Shown here: positions 42,543-51,661 of the stretch, piece after piece | Numbering within the stretch: the stretch's first letter is position 1 | Layout of the letters: every line of letters begins with the position of its first letter | Origin: Alishewanella tabrizica | Lineage (GTDB): Bacteria > Pseudomonadota > Gammaproteobacteria > Enterobacterales > Alteromonadaceae | Length of the DNA stretch: 64,000 bases | Direction of reading: 5' to 3' | Assembly (NCBI RefSeq): GCF_014652375.1 | Contig: NZ_BMYR01000002.1 | Location: 352,164-416,163 of the forward strand | Translations under genes and position numbers: made by a program | The notes under the pieces: generated by a model | What the model was told of the DNA's origin: nothing | Seen by the model: only the letters and a program-made list of their open reading frames with translations | The model's database searches: none

Positions 42543-44858
42543 ATGCAAAACCCGGTTCATCCTCAAGTTAGAGCCTTTGCCAGTCGAGTACGTCAATGGG
42601 GCCGCTGGCAACTTGGTGCATTGTTGATTGTGTTGATGTCCACACTGATTTTACTCAGTTATTTAGCCTACACCGCCGTGTTCGCTAGAGAAGTGGTATT
42701 GCATGAATTACAACTGCTGCTTATTTATATAGTACCTTTACTCTCGGTTGTCTTTCCGGTTTTGTTCTACTTGGTTTTAAAGTTAGATGACGCGCTACGT
42801 TTTGTGGATGAGTCGGCGTTAGCGGAGCGCCAACTTAATCAATCGATGCAAGAAAATATTCGGCAATTACATTATGAGATTGAAGAGCGGAAAAAAGCAT
42901 TTCAAGCAAAACGTCGGGCTATTGAGGAATTACGACGAGAAATTAGTGAACGGCGTAAAACAGAGCACGAGTTAGCTGAGCAGAGTTTATTGATCCGCTC
43001 GATCGTCGACAGTTCGCCCGATTTGTTTTACTACCGTGATGAGAAAGGGTTATTGGCCAGCTGTAATAAAATGTTTGAGCGTATTATGGAAAAGCCAATG
43101 GCAGAATTAATCGGCCAGAACTTAGCCACGTTATATGCGCATGATAGCCCTCAAGCCGCCATTTTATCGGAATACGAGCAAACTGCGCCAGAAACAGAAT
43201 TAACCTTAGATATTGAGTTTAAACAACTTGATGGCGTAGTAACGTGGTTTGAGATGCGGCATTTGCCATTCTATGATCGGCAAGGACGCTATATCGGTTT
43301 ATTAGGCTTTGGCCGCGACATCACGTCTCGAAAATTAGCTGAACAAGCGCTAGAAAAGGCGTACCAGGATAAAGGACAATTTATTGCCACGTTAAGCCAT
43401 GAACTGCGTACACCTTTAAATGGTATTGTTGGATTAACGCGCCGGCTATTAGGCAGTGAGCTCAATGCCGAGCAATTCAGTTGGGCGAACACCATTTTTA
43501 CCAGCTCAGAGACACTAGGGAATATTTTTAACGATATTATTGATTTGGATAAAATTGACAGACGTGAGCTAGATATTATCTATGAGAGTGTTCACTTACA
43601 GCGCTTTTTGCAAGATATTGCGAACTTTGCACAGCTAATCTGCCAGCAAAAAGGGTTAGATTTTGTGATGGAGACGTCTGGTGAACTGGATTGTTACTTA
43701 TTACTTGATGCGACGCGGTTACGACAGGTGTTATGGAATTTACTCAGCAATGCCGTAAAGTTTACCAGTGCGGGGCATGTGACGTTGAGTTGTGCATTGC
43801 AAAACGAGCAGTTATGCATTGGTATTGCAGATACTGGTATCGGTATTGCTGGGCATGAATTAGATCGTATTTTTGATATGTACTACAAATCGCAAGATGG
43901 ACAGCGTTTGAGTATTGTCGGTTCTGGCATTGGTTTATCGGTTGCACGTTCATTAATTGAAGCCATGTCGGGTAGTATTAACGTTCAAAGTGAGCGAGGC
44001 GTAGGCAGCCAGTTTACGTTACAGTTACCTGCCGTGTTGGCGAGTGCGCCCATGAACACTATTGGTATGTGTTGCCCCTCATTGACCATATTGCTAGTTG
44101 AAGACGTGCCGTTGAATGCTGATATTGCGATTGCCTTGCTTGAGCAGCGCGGCCACACGGTGATCCATGCTGATACGGGAGAAGATGCTTTAGCGTTACT
44201 TGAAACCGAGGATGAATTAGATCTGGTTTTACTCGATATGCAACTGCCTGATATGGATGGGGATGTGATTGCCCGTTATATTCGTGCAGAACCCCGATTA
44301 GTTAACTTACCGGTAGTGATGCTAAGTGCAAATGTGCGCAAAGCACAAGATATGCTCAGTGATGTGCGTTTGGATGGTGTTCTGAGTAAACCCCTTAATA
44401 CCGATAAGTTAGATTATTTACTGCTAGAGTTGTTTGCACCAAGCTTATTACAACGGCAGAAAAAGGGCAGTGGGGTATCCTCTCGAGGACTTGATACACA
44501 ACAGGTATTAGAGCCGCATTCAGACGTTTTAGATTTACTGACGCTGCAAAGTTATTTGCAATCCTTAGGTAAAGAAGGCATGCAGCGCAGTATTAAGCTG
44601 TTTGCCCAGCTCTTACCTGGTTATATTAACAAACTGCTAGAAGCGGCCGTACAACAGCACGAGGCTGAATTACAAAGTAATGCACACAAACTCAAAGGTG
44701 CTGCAGCGGCAATTGGGTTACTTTGGGTGCAAGAGCAAGCTAAATTATTAGAAGAAACGCCATTAATTCGTGCAGGGCTAGAAAGAAGGATTTTAGATTT
44801 ACATTTTACTGCAGAGCAGCATTTAACTACTCTGCAACAATATATTGAACAGTATTGA
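42543..44858 (+). CDS. arcB: Hybrid sensor kinase ArcB
   Basis: A 771-residue hybrid kinase that senses quinone redox state and phosphorylates ArcA. Order matches E. coli ArcB (778 residues): two membrane segments (about 24-46 and 57-79), a coiled coil, PAS (about 145-265), HisKA with H286 in LSHELRTPLNG, HATPase (N, G1, G2 boxes at about 400-470), receiver with D565 in LLDMQLPDMDG, and Hpt with H715 in AHKLKGAAAAIG. The cysteine equivalent to E. coli C180 is present (C174 in LLASCNKMF). The position of E. coli C241 is tryptophan (W235 in VVTWFEMRH). Tail-to-tail with arcA, divergent from gltB. Confidence 0.95.
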   Translation: MQNPVHPQVRAFASRVRQWGRWQLGALLIVLMSTLILLSYLAYTAVFAREVVLHELQLLLIYIVPLLSVVFPVLFYLVLKLDDALRFVDESALAERQLNQSMQENIRQLHYEIEERKKAFQAKRRAIEELRREISERRKTEHELAEQSLLIRSIVDSSPDLFYYRDEKGLLASCNKMFERIMEKPMAELIGQNLATLYAHDSPQAAILSEYEQTAPETELTLDIEFKQLDGVVTWFEMRHLPFYDRQGRYIGLLGFGRDITSRKLAEQALEKAYQDKGQFIATLSHELRTPLNGIVGLTRRLLGSELNAEQFSWANTIFTSSETLGNIFNDIIDLDKIDRRELDIIYESVHLQRFLQDIANFAQLICQQKGLDFVMETSGELDCYLLLDATRLRQVLWNLLSNAVKFTSAGHVTLSCALQNEQLCIGIADTGIGIAGHELDRIFDMYYKSQDGQRLSIVGSGIGLSVARSLIEAMSGSINVQSERGVGSQFTLQLPAVLASAPMNTIGMCCPSLTILLVEDVPLNADIAIALLEQRGHTVIHADTGEDALALLETEDELDLVLLDMQLPDMDGDVIARYIRAEPRLVNLPVVMLSANVRKAQDMLSDVRLDGVLSKPLNTDKLDYLLLELFAPSLLQRQKKGSGVSSRGLDTQQVLEPHSDVLDLLTLQSYLQSLGKEGMQRSIKLFAQLLPGYINKLLEAAVQQHEAELQSNAHKLKGAAAAIGLLWVQEQAKLLEETPLIRAGLERRILDLHFTAEQHLTTLQQYIEQY

Positions 44859-44887
44859 TAGGTAATTGGAAGTTACTTATCAATTTT
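44855..44887. terminator. Bidirectional hairpin at the arcB/arcA junction
   Basis: Stem TTGATAGGTAA / TTACTTATCAA (11 bp with one G-U) and a seven-base loop, then TTTT. It overlaps the stop codons of both convergent genes, so it can end both transcripts. Confidence 0.7.
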
Positions 44888-45580
44888 ACCTACGAAGCGA
44901 TATCCTTCACCATGGATCGTACTAATCAGCTCTGGGCTGTCTAAATCCGTTTCAAAGTGTTTGCGAATACGACGAATGGTAACATCAACGGTGCGATCAT
45001 TTGGACGTAAATCACGGCCAGTCATATGACGAATTAACTGTTCGCGGGTAAATATTTTACCTGGTGTGTCTAACATCAATCGTAAAGCACGATACTCACC
45101 TTTCGGTAAACGACGTGCAACGCCCTCGGGCGATGTTAAGTTACGACTGTTTTCATCCAGCGTCCAACCATTAAATTTAAGTACACTTTTATGTTCTTCA
45201 ATCACAGGTTGAGCTGAAGTGCGCCCTAATAAATTACGGGCACGGATGGTTAATTCGCGAGAATTAAAAGGTTTAGTTAAATAATCATCTGCGCCGATCT
45301 CTAAACCGAGAATACGATCGACTTCGGTGTCGCGGCCAGTTAAGAAGATTAAACCAATATTCTCTTTTTGGCGCAATTCCCTTGCTAAAATCAAGCCATT
45401 TTTACCCGGTAAATTAATATCCATTACGATAAGATTGACTCGATTTTCCTCCAGTTTTCTGTGCATCTCATCGCCATTAATGGCTTCGATCACATCATAA
45501 CCTTCTCCCTGGAACAGACTTACCAGATTTAATCGGGTAACTTCTTCATCTTCAACGACTAGAATCACAGGTGTTTGCAT
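44873..45580 (-). CDS. arcA: Response regulator ArcA
   Basis: A 235-residue OmpR-class regulator that, when phosphorylated by ArcB at low oxygen, represses aerobic respiration and TCA/glyoxylate genes. The N-terminus ([19 protein letters not shown]) and receiver aspartate D54 ([12 protein letters not shown]) match E. coli ArcA, as does the DNA-binding half ([32 protein letters not shown]). Full length. The upstream region carries a palindromic GTTAAC repeat pair next to a good -10. Convergent with its cognate kinase gene arcB, an arrangement unlike E. coli, in which the two are far apart. Confidence 0.97.
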   Translation of the reverse strand: MQTPVILVVEDEEVTRLNLVSLFQGEGYDVIEAINGDEMHRKLEENRVNLIVMDINLPGKNGLILARELRQKENIGLIFLTGRDTEVDRILGLEIGADDYLTKPFNSRELTIRARNLLGRTSAQPVIEEHKSVLKFNGWTLDENSRNLTSPEGVARRLPKGEYRALRLMLDTPGKIFTREQLIRHMTGRDLRPNDRTVDVTIRRIRKHFETDLDSPELISTIHGEGYRFVGKIDK

Positions 45581-45637
45581 TGGAGTTAAACCTTATTTAA
45601 GAAGTGTAAAAAATTAAGCATGTCAAAAACAGCTAAA

Positions 45638-45655
45638 TTGACAGTGCTTTGTCAA
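45638..45655 (-). promoter_or_regulatory. Inverted repeat in the arcA leader
   Basis: TTGACA / TGTCAA with a six-base spacer, about 60-75 bases before the arcA start. A third TGTCAA half-site is at 45621-45626. It lies just downstream of the predicted -10, so it could be an operator or a leader element. Confidence 0.35.
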
Positions 45656-45665
45656 ATTACGTGTA

Positions 45666-45712
45666 ATTATAAACTACTGGGTCAATTGTTAACAAGATTT
45701 TTGTTAACAATT
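45666..45712 (-). promoter_or_regulatory. Predicted arcA promoter with palindromic GTTAAC repeats
   Basis: On the minus strand a TATAAT (45666-45671) is preceded at 18 bases by TTGTTA. That -35 lies in AATTGTTAACAA (45684-45695), which forms a perfect inverted repeat with TTGTTAACAATT (45701-45712) across a 5-base spacer. Each half contains GTTAA, the core of ArcA-type direct repeats, but the spacing between cores is 15 bp instead of the usual 11. Autoregulation is possible, but unproven. Confidence 0.45.
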
Positions 45713-45759
45713 AGAGTTTTCTAATTTTAATAGTTCTTTATTCTATATAGATCAAGTTG

Positions 45760-47397
45760 TTAGTTATTTAATTTTGTTGGACTAACGTTACCGACAGGAA
45801 AGTCAATATGGATTTGAATACCCTCACCCAAACGGCTTTCTAATTGAATTTTACCATTAAGTGCTTGAGTAACAAGGTTATAGACTAGATGAAGTCCAAG
45901 GCCACTTCCGCCTTCCCCTCTACGAGTAGTAACAAAGGGATCAAAGATACGTTTACGGATATGCTCCGGAACCCCTTTGCCATTATCACTATAATCTAGA
46001 TAACAACGATGATTATCGAGCACGATGGTGATGTTTATCTCGCCAGTGGTTGTTTCATCAAAGGCATGGATCAAACTATTCATAATAAGATTGATAAGAA
46101 TTTGGTTAATTGGCCCAGGCTTACTGGTGATCATTAATGCAGTAGGACAATCGACTTTAATTTTATGTAAGGTTTTTTTCAGATTGGGGCGCAGTGACAG
46201 TAATACCTCGTTAATTAATTGTTGCATGTTAAATTGCCGCATACTGTCGTTAGATTGATCGACCGCCACTTGTTTAAAGCTGCTGATTAAACCGGCGGCT
46301 CGTTCTAAGTTACGATAAATAATACCCAGGTTTTCTTTACTGTCTGCCAGAAAGCGTTCTAATTGGCTTGAGGTCAGCTTTTTCTGCTCAAAGGCTTTCT
46401 CAATATCATGCACTTTATCTTGGAGCAGGGTAGATGCTGTTACGCCTAAACCAATAGGAGTATTCACCTCATGCGCAATGCCTGCGACCATTTGACCGAG
46501 GCTGGCCATTTTTTCCGTTTCAACAATTTGGTTTTGATACTTATGTAAAGTGGCAAGGGTATTAAGCAGTTCCTGATTTGATTCTTTTAAGGCGGCCGTA
46601 CGCTCTAGGATTTTGTGCTCTAAACTTTGATTCAATAGTGTGATCTCATGTTCAGCTTGTTCACGCTTATGTAGCTGGCTTTCAATGCGATCCATCATAG
46701 TGTTAAACGCGCGATTCAGTAAATTGAATTCTTGAAGTTCTGCCGAAGGGGCGCGTACTTGGTAATCTTTACTGCGAGCAACTTTATGAACTAAATCCAG
46801 TAAGGTGCTTAATGGTGCTGTAAAGCGTTGTTGTAATTTTAAAATTAATAAATAACTTATGGCAAGCGCTGCAAAGGCAATTAATACTGTGATAAGAATT
46901 TGAGTACGTTGGGCCGCTTGCAATTGCTCTGTGCTAGCACGTAAATATACGTAGCCTAATAATTGATTATCGAATTGCACAGCCTTGGCTTGTTCGATGC
47001 TATCTTTGTTACTTACGGGGTTAGTTAATACACTGACACGCGTGAATTGGGGAGGAAATGGGCCGGTGTCCGCTTTGTTATAGCTGGCAAAAAAAGTAAG
47101 TGTCTGATCTTGTGGTTGCAGTTGATAAATATGTACATTTTTAATAAACGGGATGCTTTTAAGCGCACTTAAACGTTGTTCTTCACGAAACTTATTATTA
47201 CTCGCCAAGCTCGATTGCGCATTTATCGCAATGATCTCCAACAACCCAGAAAGTTGCTCTTGTAAGTTTTGCTGCTGCTGTTGGTAATTGAGGTAATTTG
47301 AAAGGAGTAATGCCACCGCCAAGGTAATACTGCAAATTAACATGACGAGCCAAATCAATGCGCTTTTCATTGAGGCCGAGCGAGTGGGGCTCATCAT
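45760..47397 (-). CDS. Orphan sensor histidine kinase (CHASE8-like, HAMP)
   Basis: A 545-residue membrane kinase. It has a membrane segment at 14-34, a periplasmic domain (about 40-160; AINAQSSLASNNKFREEQRLSALKSIPFIK) that resembles CHASE8, a second segment (about 166-187), HAMP (188-240), a coiled coil, and a catalytic core of the NtrB/HK4-like type with H309 in MVAGIAHEVNTPIG, the N box (LINLIMNSLIHAF), and G boxes DNGKGVP and GGSGLGLHLVYNL. No receiver domain and no response regulator gene next to it (arcA belongs to ArcB). AAGGAG lies 11 bases before the first of two ATG codons; either could be used. Signal and partner are unknown. Confidence 0.9.
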   Translation of the reverse strand: MMSPTRSASMKSALIWLVMLICSITLAVALLLSNYLNYQQQQQNLQEQLSGLLEIIAINAQSSLASNNKFREEQRLSALKSIPFIKNVHIYQLQPQDQTLTFFASYNKADTGPFPPQFTRVSVLTNPVSNKDSIEQAKAVQFDNQLLGYVYLRASTEQLQAAQRTQILITVLIAFAALAISYLLILKLQQRFTAPLSTLLDLVHKVARSKDYQVRAPSAELQEFNLLNRAFNTMMDRIESQLHKREQAEHEITLLNQSLEHKILERTAALKESNQELLNTLATLHKYQNQIVETEKMASLGQMVAGIAHEVNTPIGLGVTASTLLQDKVHDIEKAFEQKKLTSSQLERFLADSKENLGIIYRNLERAAGLISSFKQVAVDQSNDSMRQFNMQQLINEVLLSLRPNLKKTLHKIKVDCPTALMITSKPGPINQILINLIMNSLIHAFDETTTGEINITIVLDNHRCYLDYSDNGKGVPEHIRKRIFDPFVTTRRGEGGSGLGLHLVYNLVTQALNGKIQLESRLGEGIQIHIDFPVGNVSPTKLNN

Positions 47398-47522
47398 CCG
47401 TATCGTTGCTCCTTTTATTGATTATATGATGCTAACCAGATATTACCTTTTTCGCAAAGGGATAGTGGAAAAATTATTAACCCAGTTTATAGTAATCAGG
47501 AAATGATTAAAGTAGGTGTGTC

Positions 47523-47921
47523 ATGGAACTATGGGATTGTTATAAACGCAGCATCTTCTTGTGTCATCAGCGGTTAGCTGAACATGTAAATTTCGCCATT
47601 ATTAGTGCGCAAAATCCTGCTGGCTTAGTCACCAGCAACGTTTCCAATCAATTACTGGATAAAAAACTTCAGGCGCACTTGTTGCAAATAGGCGTGCCTT
47701 ATCGCTCGGTAATTGGTGCCGCTCCGGATTTAAGTGTCCAAGAGAAAAGTTGGATGGTGCTTTGCGACAAAGCGCAAGCGGTAGCCACTGCACGCTTATT
47801 TGCGCAAAATGCCATTTTTTGGATTGAGCAAAATCAGCTGTTTTTGGTACCGGTGTTGTTAAACCTGCCAGAAGAAAATTTAGGTTTATTTCATAGCCGA
47901 ATGGTCTTGCTGCCATCTTAA
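47523..47921 (+). CDS. DUF3293 protein
   Basis: A 132-residue protein fitting the DUF3293 family, found widely in proteobacteria without known function. The match rests on the early FAIISAQNPAG motif, an LQIGVPYRSVIGAAPD segment and the later IFWIEQNQLFLVPV near the C-terminus. The ATG is preceded by AGG at a suitable distance. It is divergent from the histidine kinase and convergent with the small secreted protein at 47932. Confidence 0.75.
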   Translation: MELWDCYKRSIFLCHQRLAEHVNFAIISAQNPAGLVTSNVSNQLLDKKLQAHLLQIGVPYRSVIGAAPDLSVQEKSWMVLCDKAQAVATARLFAQNAIFWIEQNQLFLVPVLLNLPEENLGLFHSRMVLLPS

Positions 47922-47931
47922 GCATAGATGT

Positions 47932-48249
47932 TTAGCGTTCACGTTTAAGCACTTCTAGTATGGGCTCTATGTCGTGCTGCAGTTGTTGAGTAAATTGTTG
48001 TTTTAATCGGAGCTGTTCTAAACGTTGCTCGGGTGATGTAGGCGCCTTTAGCAGAGAAGCAAAGTCGGTGACACAGATACAACGTAAAGCCGGTTGCGTC
48101 ATACCGGGTAGTTGCATTGCACGATAAAGTTGATGAGGGCAGGCTTTTGTTCGATTTTCTGCTTGAATACATGCCACATTGTCACGGGCAATAGCAGCCG
48201 GAGTACTTAAAATAAGTGTCATAAAAATTATTAAAAGTACTCGAAGCAT
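47932..48249 (-). CDS. Small secreted cysteine-containing protein, unknown
   Basis: A 105-residue protein with a signal peptide (MLRVLLIIFMTLILSTPAAIA), so it acts in the periplasm. The mature part has four cysteines (ACIQ, KACPH, LRCICV), which could form two disulfides, then a glutamine- and leucine-rich helical tail. I do not recognise a family. It follows rsmC on the same strand by about 50 bases and may be its last cotranscribed gene. Confidence 0.65.
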   Translation of the reverse strand: MLRVLLIIFMTLILSTPAAIARDNVACIQAENRTKACPHQLYRAMQLPGMTQPALRCICVTDFASLLKAPTSPEQRLEQLRLKQQFTQQLQHDIEPILEVLKRER

Positions 48250-48299
48250 AAACGTTTTCCTCGACGCTGCGCGTGATATTGCTAAGCCCGCAATAATAA

Positions 48300-49307
48300 T
48301 TAAGCTTTTATAGCTCGGTATATAATAAAACCCTGTGCTCTGGCAAGAATAGTGACTTTGCCAAAAGCCTGCTCCAACAAGGTTTGATAGGCTAAATGAT
48401 TGTTCGCGACCAGTGTCAAACTGCCGCCTGATTGCAAACGTTGTACACTTTGCGCAATAAAAGTCTCACTAATACTGTAATCCGTTTTTATGCCCGTATG
48501 AAAAGGCGGATTACTCACAATATGCTTAAATAAAGTAGGCTCTGTGGGCAGTCCGTCAGCGGCAATCACCTTGCCAGTTAAGTTATTTGCCTGAAGCGTT
48601 GCTGTGGTCGCAGCAACAGCTAAGGCGCTGATATCAGAGCAGTAGAGATCTATTTTGGGCGCTTGTTGTTTTAAATATGCGCCAATAATTCCCGCGCCAC
48701 AGGCAAAATCAAGCACTTTGCCGTCGTGAATATGACCTAAATGCTGCAGTAATAATGCGGTGCCTTTATCCAGCTTACCATGGTTAAATACCCCAGGTAA
48801 TGAACAAATGGTTAACGATTGCTGCGAAAAAGTCAGGGAAAACGTGCTAAACGCTGAGGGTAATTGCGTTGATAAATCGCCTGTTAACGAAAACCACAAA
48901 CAATGTTTTGCATTATCGAGCTTGTGCGCATGCAGACCAATTTTTTCGGCATGAGCAACCAAGCTTTTTATACCCCCTTTATTATCGCCAACCACGAAGA
49001 TATTCGCTTCTGCGGTTAATGCTGAATGTATAAGCGATAAGGTACCGGTAAGTTGTTCTTTACTCTTTGGGTAAAAAACGACGACAGTATCAAACTGTTC
49101 GGTAAAGTGGGGTTGCGTGCTAAAGTAAACTGTCGCACCGGCTTGCTGCCATTGTGCTTTTACGGCGGCATCGGTAGTAAAGCAACTTACTGTGTTAAGC
49201 GCTGGCAACTGACGAGCCAGTTGATCCGCTTCAGGCTCAACAAAAAGTACCTTGCCGTTTAAATCGGCAAGATTGCGCATAATAAGTTGGCTGGTATTGG
49301 CAAGCAT
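48300..49307 (-). CDS. rsmC: 16S rRNA (guanine1207-N2)-methyltransferase
   Basis: A 335-residue two-domain methyltransferase that modifies G1207 of 16S rRNA in the 30S subunit. The N-terminal half is a degenerate methyltransferase fold; the C-terminal half carries the SAM-binding loop DFACGAGIIGAYL and the catalytic VSNPPFHTGIKTDY. The family length is about 340. Its ATG overlaps the trmB stop by one base (TAATG), so it is translationally coupled to trmB. Confidence 0.95.
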   Translation of the reverse strand: MLANTSQLIMRNLADLNGKVLFVEPEADQLARQLPALNTVSCFTTDAAVKAQWQQAGATVYFSTQPHFTEQFDTVVVFYPKSKEQLTGTLSLIHSALTAEANIFVVGDNKGGIKSLVAHAEKIGLHAHKLDNAKHCLWFSLTGDLSTQLPSAFSTFSLTFSQQSLTICSLPGVFNHGKLDKGTALLLQHLGHIHDGKVLDFACGAGIIGAYLKQQAPKIDLYCSDISALAVAATTATLQANNLTGKVIAADGLPTEPTLFKHIVSNPPFHTGIKTDYSISETFIAQSVQRLQSGGSLTLVANNHLAYQTLLEQAFGKVTILARAQGFIIYRAIKA

Positions 49308-50044
49308 TAACGGATCCTTTTAAACATTAAATCCCAAACACCATGCCCAAGCTTCTGGCCGCGTTGTTCAAACTTTGTGAGTGGTCTATGGTCGGGACGC
49401 TCAACATAATCGTTGCTCGGCGAAAGATTTTCAAAACCTTCAGCGGCTTGCATAACGTCTAGCATATGCTCGGCATAATGTTGCCAATCGGTAGCCATAT
49501 GAAAAACACCCCCTATTTCGAGCTTAGTTCGTAGCGCCTGCACAAAGTCGGGTTGTACTATGCGTCTTTTATGATGACGTTTTTTATGCCAAGGATCAGG
49601 GAAAAATAACTGCACAGTAGCTAAGCTTTGCTCAGGGATCATATGATCCAGCACTTCTACCGCATCATGTTCAAAAACTTTTAAATTTGTAACCTGGTTT
49701 GCTTCTGCTTCTGACAAACAAGCGCCGACACCGGGGCGATGCACTTCAATACCAATAAAATCGTGTTCTGGTGCGGCTTTAGCCATGGCAACCAATGATT
49801 TACCCATACCAAAACCAATTTCCAGAACGCGTGGCGCTTGGCGGCCAAAAACGTGGTTTAAATCCAAAGGTGCGTTTTGGTAATCAATACCGTAGTCAGA
49901 CCAAAAGTTTTCCAGAGCATGTTGTTGGCCTTTGGTTAAACGCCCTTCACGCAGCACAAAAGAACGGATCCGTCGCAGATAGGGCGTGGCTGTAGTGTCG
50001 TCTTCTGGCGAATTATCTGTTGGCGTATTGGCCTCTGTGTTCAT
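49307..50044 (-). CDS. trmB: tRNA (guanine46-N7)-methyltransferase
   Basis: A 245-residue enzyme that makes m7G46 in tRNA. SAM-binding motif [15 protein letters not shown], then the signature [16 protein letters not shown] and the C-terminal [17 protein letters not shown] start at ATG 50042-50044 (MNTEAN) since GAGCA is close by; the longer frame lies inside the upstream hairpin region. Length fits the family. Coupled to rsmC downstream and divergent from mutY. In many relatives trmB sits next to mutY-yggX, as it does here. Confidence 0.96.
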   Translation of the reverse strand: MNTEANTPTDNSPEDDTTATPYLRRIRSFVLREGRLTKGQQHALENFWSDYGIDYQNAPLDLNHVFGRQAPRVLEIGFGMGKSLVAMAKAAPEHDFIGIEVHRPGVGACLSEAEANQVTNLKVFEHDAVEVLDHMIPEQSLATVQLFFPDPWHKKRHHKRRIVQPDFVQALRTKLEIGGVFHMATDWQHYAEHMLDVMQAAEGFENLSPSNDYVERPDHRPLTKFEQRGQKLGHGVWDLMFKRIR

Positions 50045-50077
50045 GCTCTGCTCCAATGTAGTAAAATAGCGGCGTAT

Positions 50078-50152
50078 TATACCCAATGAATTTCCAAATG
50101 CACGTGGACGGGCGCAGCCAACACCCGTGCATTTAGAAATACGACGGGTATA
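50078..50152. repeat. 75-bp hairpin-forming palindromic element between trmB and mutY
   Basis: Nested inverted repeats on a shared centre: the outer ends TATACCC / GGGTATA (7 bp), then ATTTC / GAAAT, then AAATGCACG / CGTGCATTT (9 bp). The whole can fold as a long interrupted hairpin. It resembles REP/BIME- or MITE-like palindromes of gammaproteobacteria. It carries no gene. I saw no second copy in this window. Confidence 0.6.
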
Positions 50153-50273
50153 TCCTTGGATTAGCAGCTTAGCTCAACCTAATAAAATACACGCTATCTG
50201 CTACCATAGCGCAATACGCCAGTGTTGCGCTTGCCGGCTTTCATTCCCCCTAAGATTGTAGGAGCAATATATT

Positions 50274-51332
50274 TTGCAAAACGCAAGTTGGTTTAGCGAA
50301 CAATTAGTAAATTGGTACCGAATTTATGGCCGCAAAACATTACCCTGGCAAATAGAAAAAAGCCCATATAAAACATGGCTTTCTGAAGTGATGTTGCAGC
50401 AAACACAAGTAGCAACTGTTATTCCTTATTTTCAACGTTTTATAAGTCGTTTTCCTGATGTGGCTTCTTTGGCTGATGCCCCTATTGATGATGTTCTGCA
50501 CTTATGGACCGGTTTAGGCTATTACGCTCGAGCACGGAACTTACATAAAGCCGCTAAAATAATTGTTGAGAAGTTTGCAGGTGTTTTTCCAACACAATTT
50601 GCCGATGTCTTGGCGCTCCCTGGGATCGGTCGTTCTACCGCGGGTGCTATACTTTCTTTATCGCTAGGGCAACATTACCCTATTTTAGATGGTAATTGTA
50701 AGCGCGTATTAGCGCGTTTTGCGGCAGTTAATGGCTGGCCAGGTGAAAAAAACGTGGAGCAAACGTTATGGCATCTCGCAGAACAGGTAACGCCCAAGGA
50801 AACGGTTGCTGAATTTAATCAAGCTATGATGGATTTGGGCGCATCGTTATGTAGCAGAAGTAAACCACGTTGCAGTGAATGTCCGTTAAAATTGCATTGT
50901 GTCGCGGCGTTACGTGGCGAACAGGTGCAGTATCCTGGTAAAAAGCCAAAAAAATCCCTGCCAGAACGTCAAAGCTACTGGTTGCTGTTACGTTTTCAGC
51001 AGCACGTATATTTAACACAGCGACCCAGTTCTGGTTTGTGGGGGGGCTTATATGGCTTTCTGGAGTTTGACACCCCCCGTGAGCGTGACGCGTATTTGTT
51101 AATTCAACAGATTAAATACACTCGACAACAAGAACTGCCAGCGTTTCGCCATACTTTTAGTCATTTTCATTTATGGATCCAGCCTTTGATTGTTGAATTG
51201 GATATATTACCGGAGATAGTACAGGAGCAATCGGCAGCAAGTTGGTTTACAATATCTGCCATACCCGAAGTGGGATTATCTGCGCCCGCAAAATCGCTTT
51301 TCACGCAACTCACTGCACCAATTATAGATTAA
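50274..51332 (+). CDS. mutY: Adenine DNA glycosylase
   Basis: A 352-residue base-excision enzyme that removes adenine mispaired with 8-oxoguanine. The start is TTG at 50274, preceded by AGGAG. Catalytic E38 ([11 protein letters not shown]), the helix-hairpin-helix [13 protein letters not shown] with catalytic D139 in PILDGN, and the four iron-sulfur cysteines ([17 protein letters not shown]) are in place. The C-terminal NUDIX-like domain (about 230-345) recognises 8-oxoguanine. It is followed at 11 bases by yggX, the same pair as in E. coli. Confidence 0.97.
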   Translation: MQNASWFSEQLVNWYRIYGRKTLPWQIEKSPYKTWLSEVMLQQTQVATVIPYFQRFISRFPDVASLADAPIDDVLHLWTGLGYYARARNLHKAAKIIVEKFAGVFPTQFADVLALPGIGRSTAGAILSLSLGQHYPILDGNCKRVLARFAAVNGWPGEKNVEQTLWHLAEQVTPKETVAEFNQAMMDLGASLCSRSKPRCSECPLKLHCVAALRGEQVQYPGKKPKKSLPERQSYWLLLRFQQHVYLTQRPSSGLWGGLYGFLEFDTPRERDAYLLIQQIKYTRQQELPAFRHTFSHFHLWIQPLIVELDILPEIVQEQSAASWFTISAIPEVGLSAPAKSLFTQLTAPIID

Positions 51333-51343
51333 GGACTTTTACC

Positions 51344-51613
51344 ATGAGCCGTAACGTGTATTGTCAATTTTTAAAAAAAGAAGCTCCTGGCTTGGATTTT
51401 CAATTTTATCCTGGAGAGTTAGGTAAGAAAGTGTTTGATAATATTAGTAAAGAGGCTTGGGCGCAGTGGCAAACCAAACAAGTCATGCTGATTAATGAAA
51501 AGAAATTAAACATGATGAATTTAGAGCATCGTCAATTGCTTGAAGCACAAATGGAAGCCTTTTTGTTTCATGGACAAGACGTTGAAATTGAAGGGTATAA
51601 GCCACAATCTTAA
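51344..51613 (+). CDS. yggX: Fe(II)-trafficking protein YggX
   Basis: An 89-residue protein of the YggX family, thought to protect iron-sulfur enzymes from oxidation and to buffer Fe(II). The sequence matches along its length: [54 protein letters not shown] and [11 protein letters not shown] at the end. Start at ATG 51344. Cotranscribed with mutY. Confidence 0.97.
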   Translation: MSRNVYCQFLKKEAPGLDFQFYPGELGKKVFDNISKEAWAQWQTKQVMLINEKKLNMMNLEHRQLLEAQMEAFLFHGQDVEIEGYKPQS

Positions 51614-51661
51614 GCTGTAAGCAGTTCAAACTTACTGATCGATACTTATTACTGGATTCTT

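Noticed and set aside
51614..51661. A GcvB-type small RNA next to gcvA
   Set aside because: Only 48 bases separate yggX from gcvA, too little for GcvB, and no GcvB-like sequence is seen.
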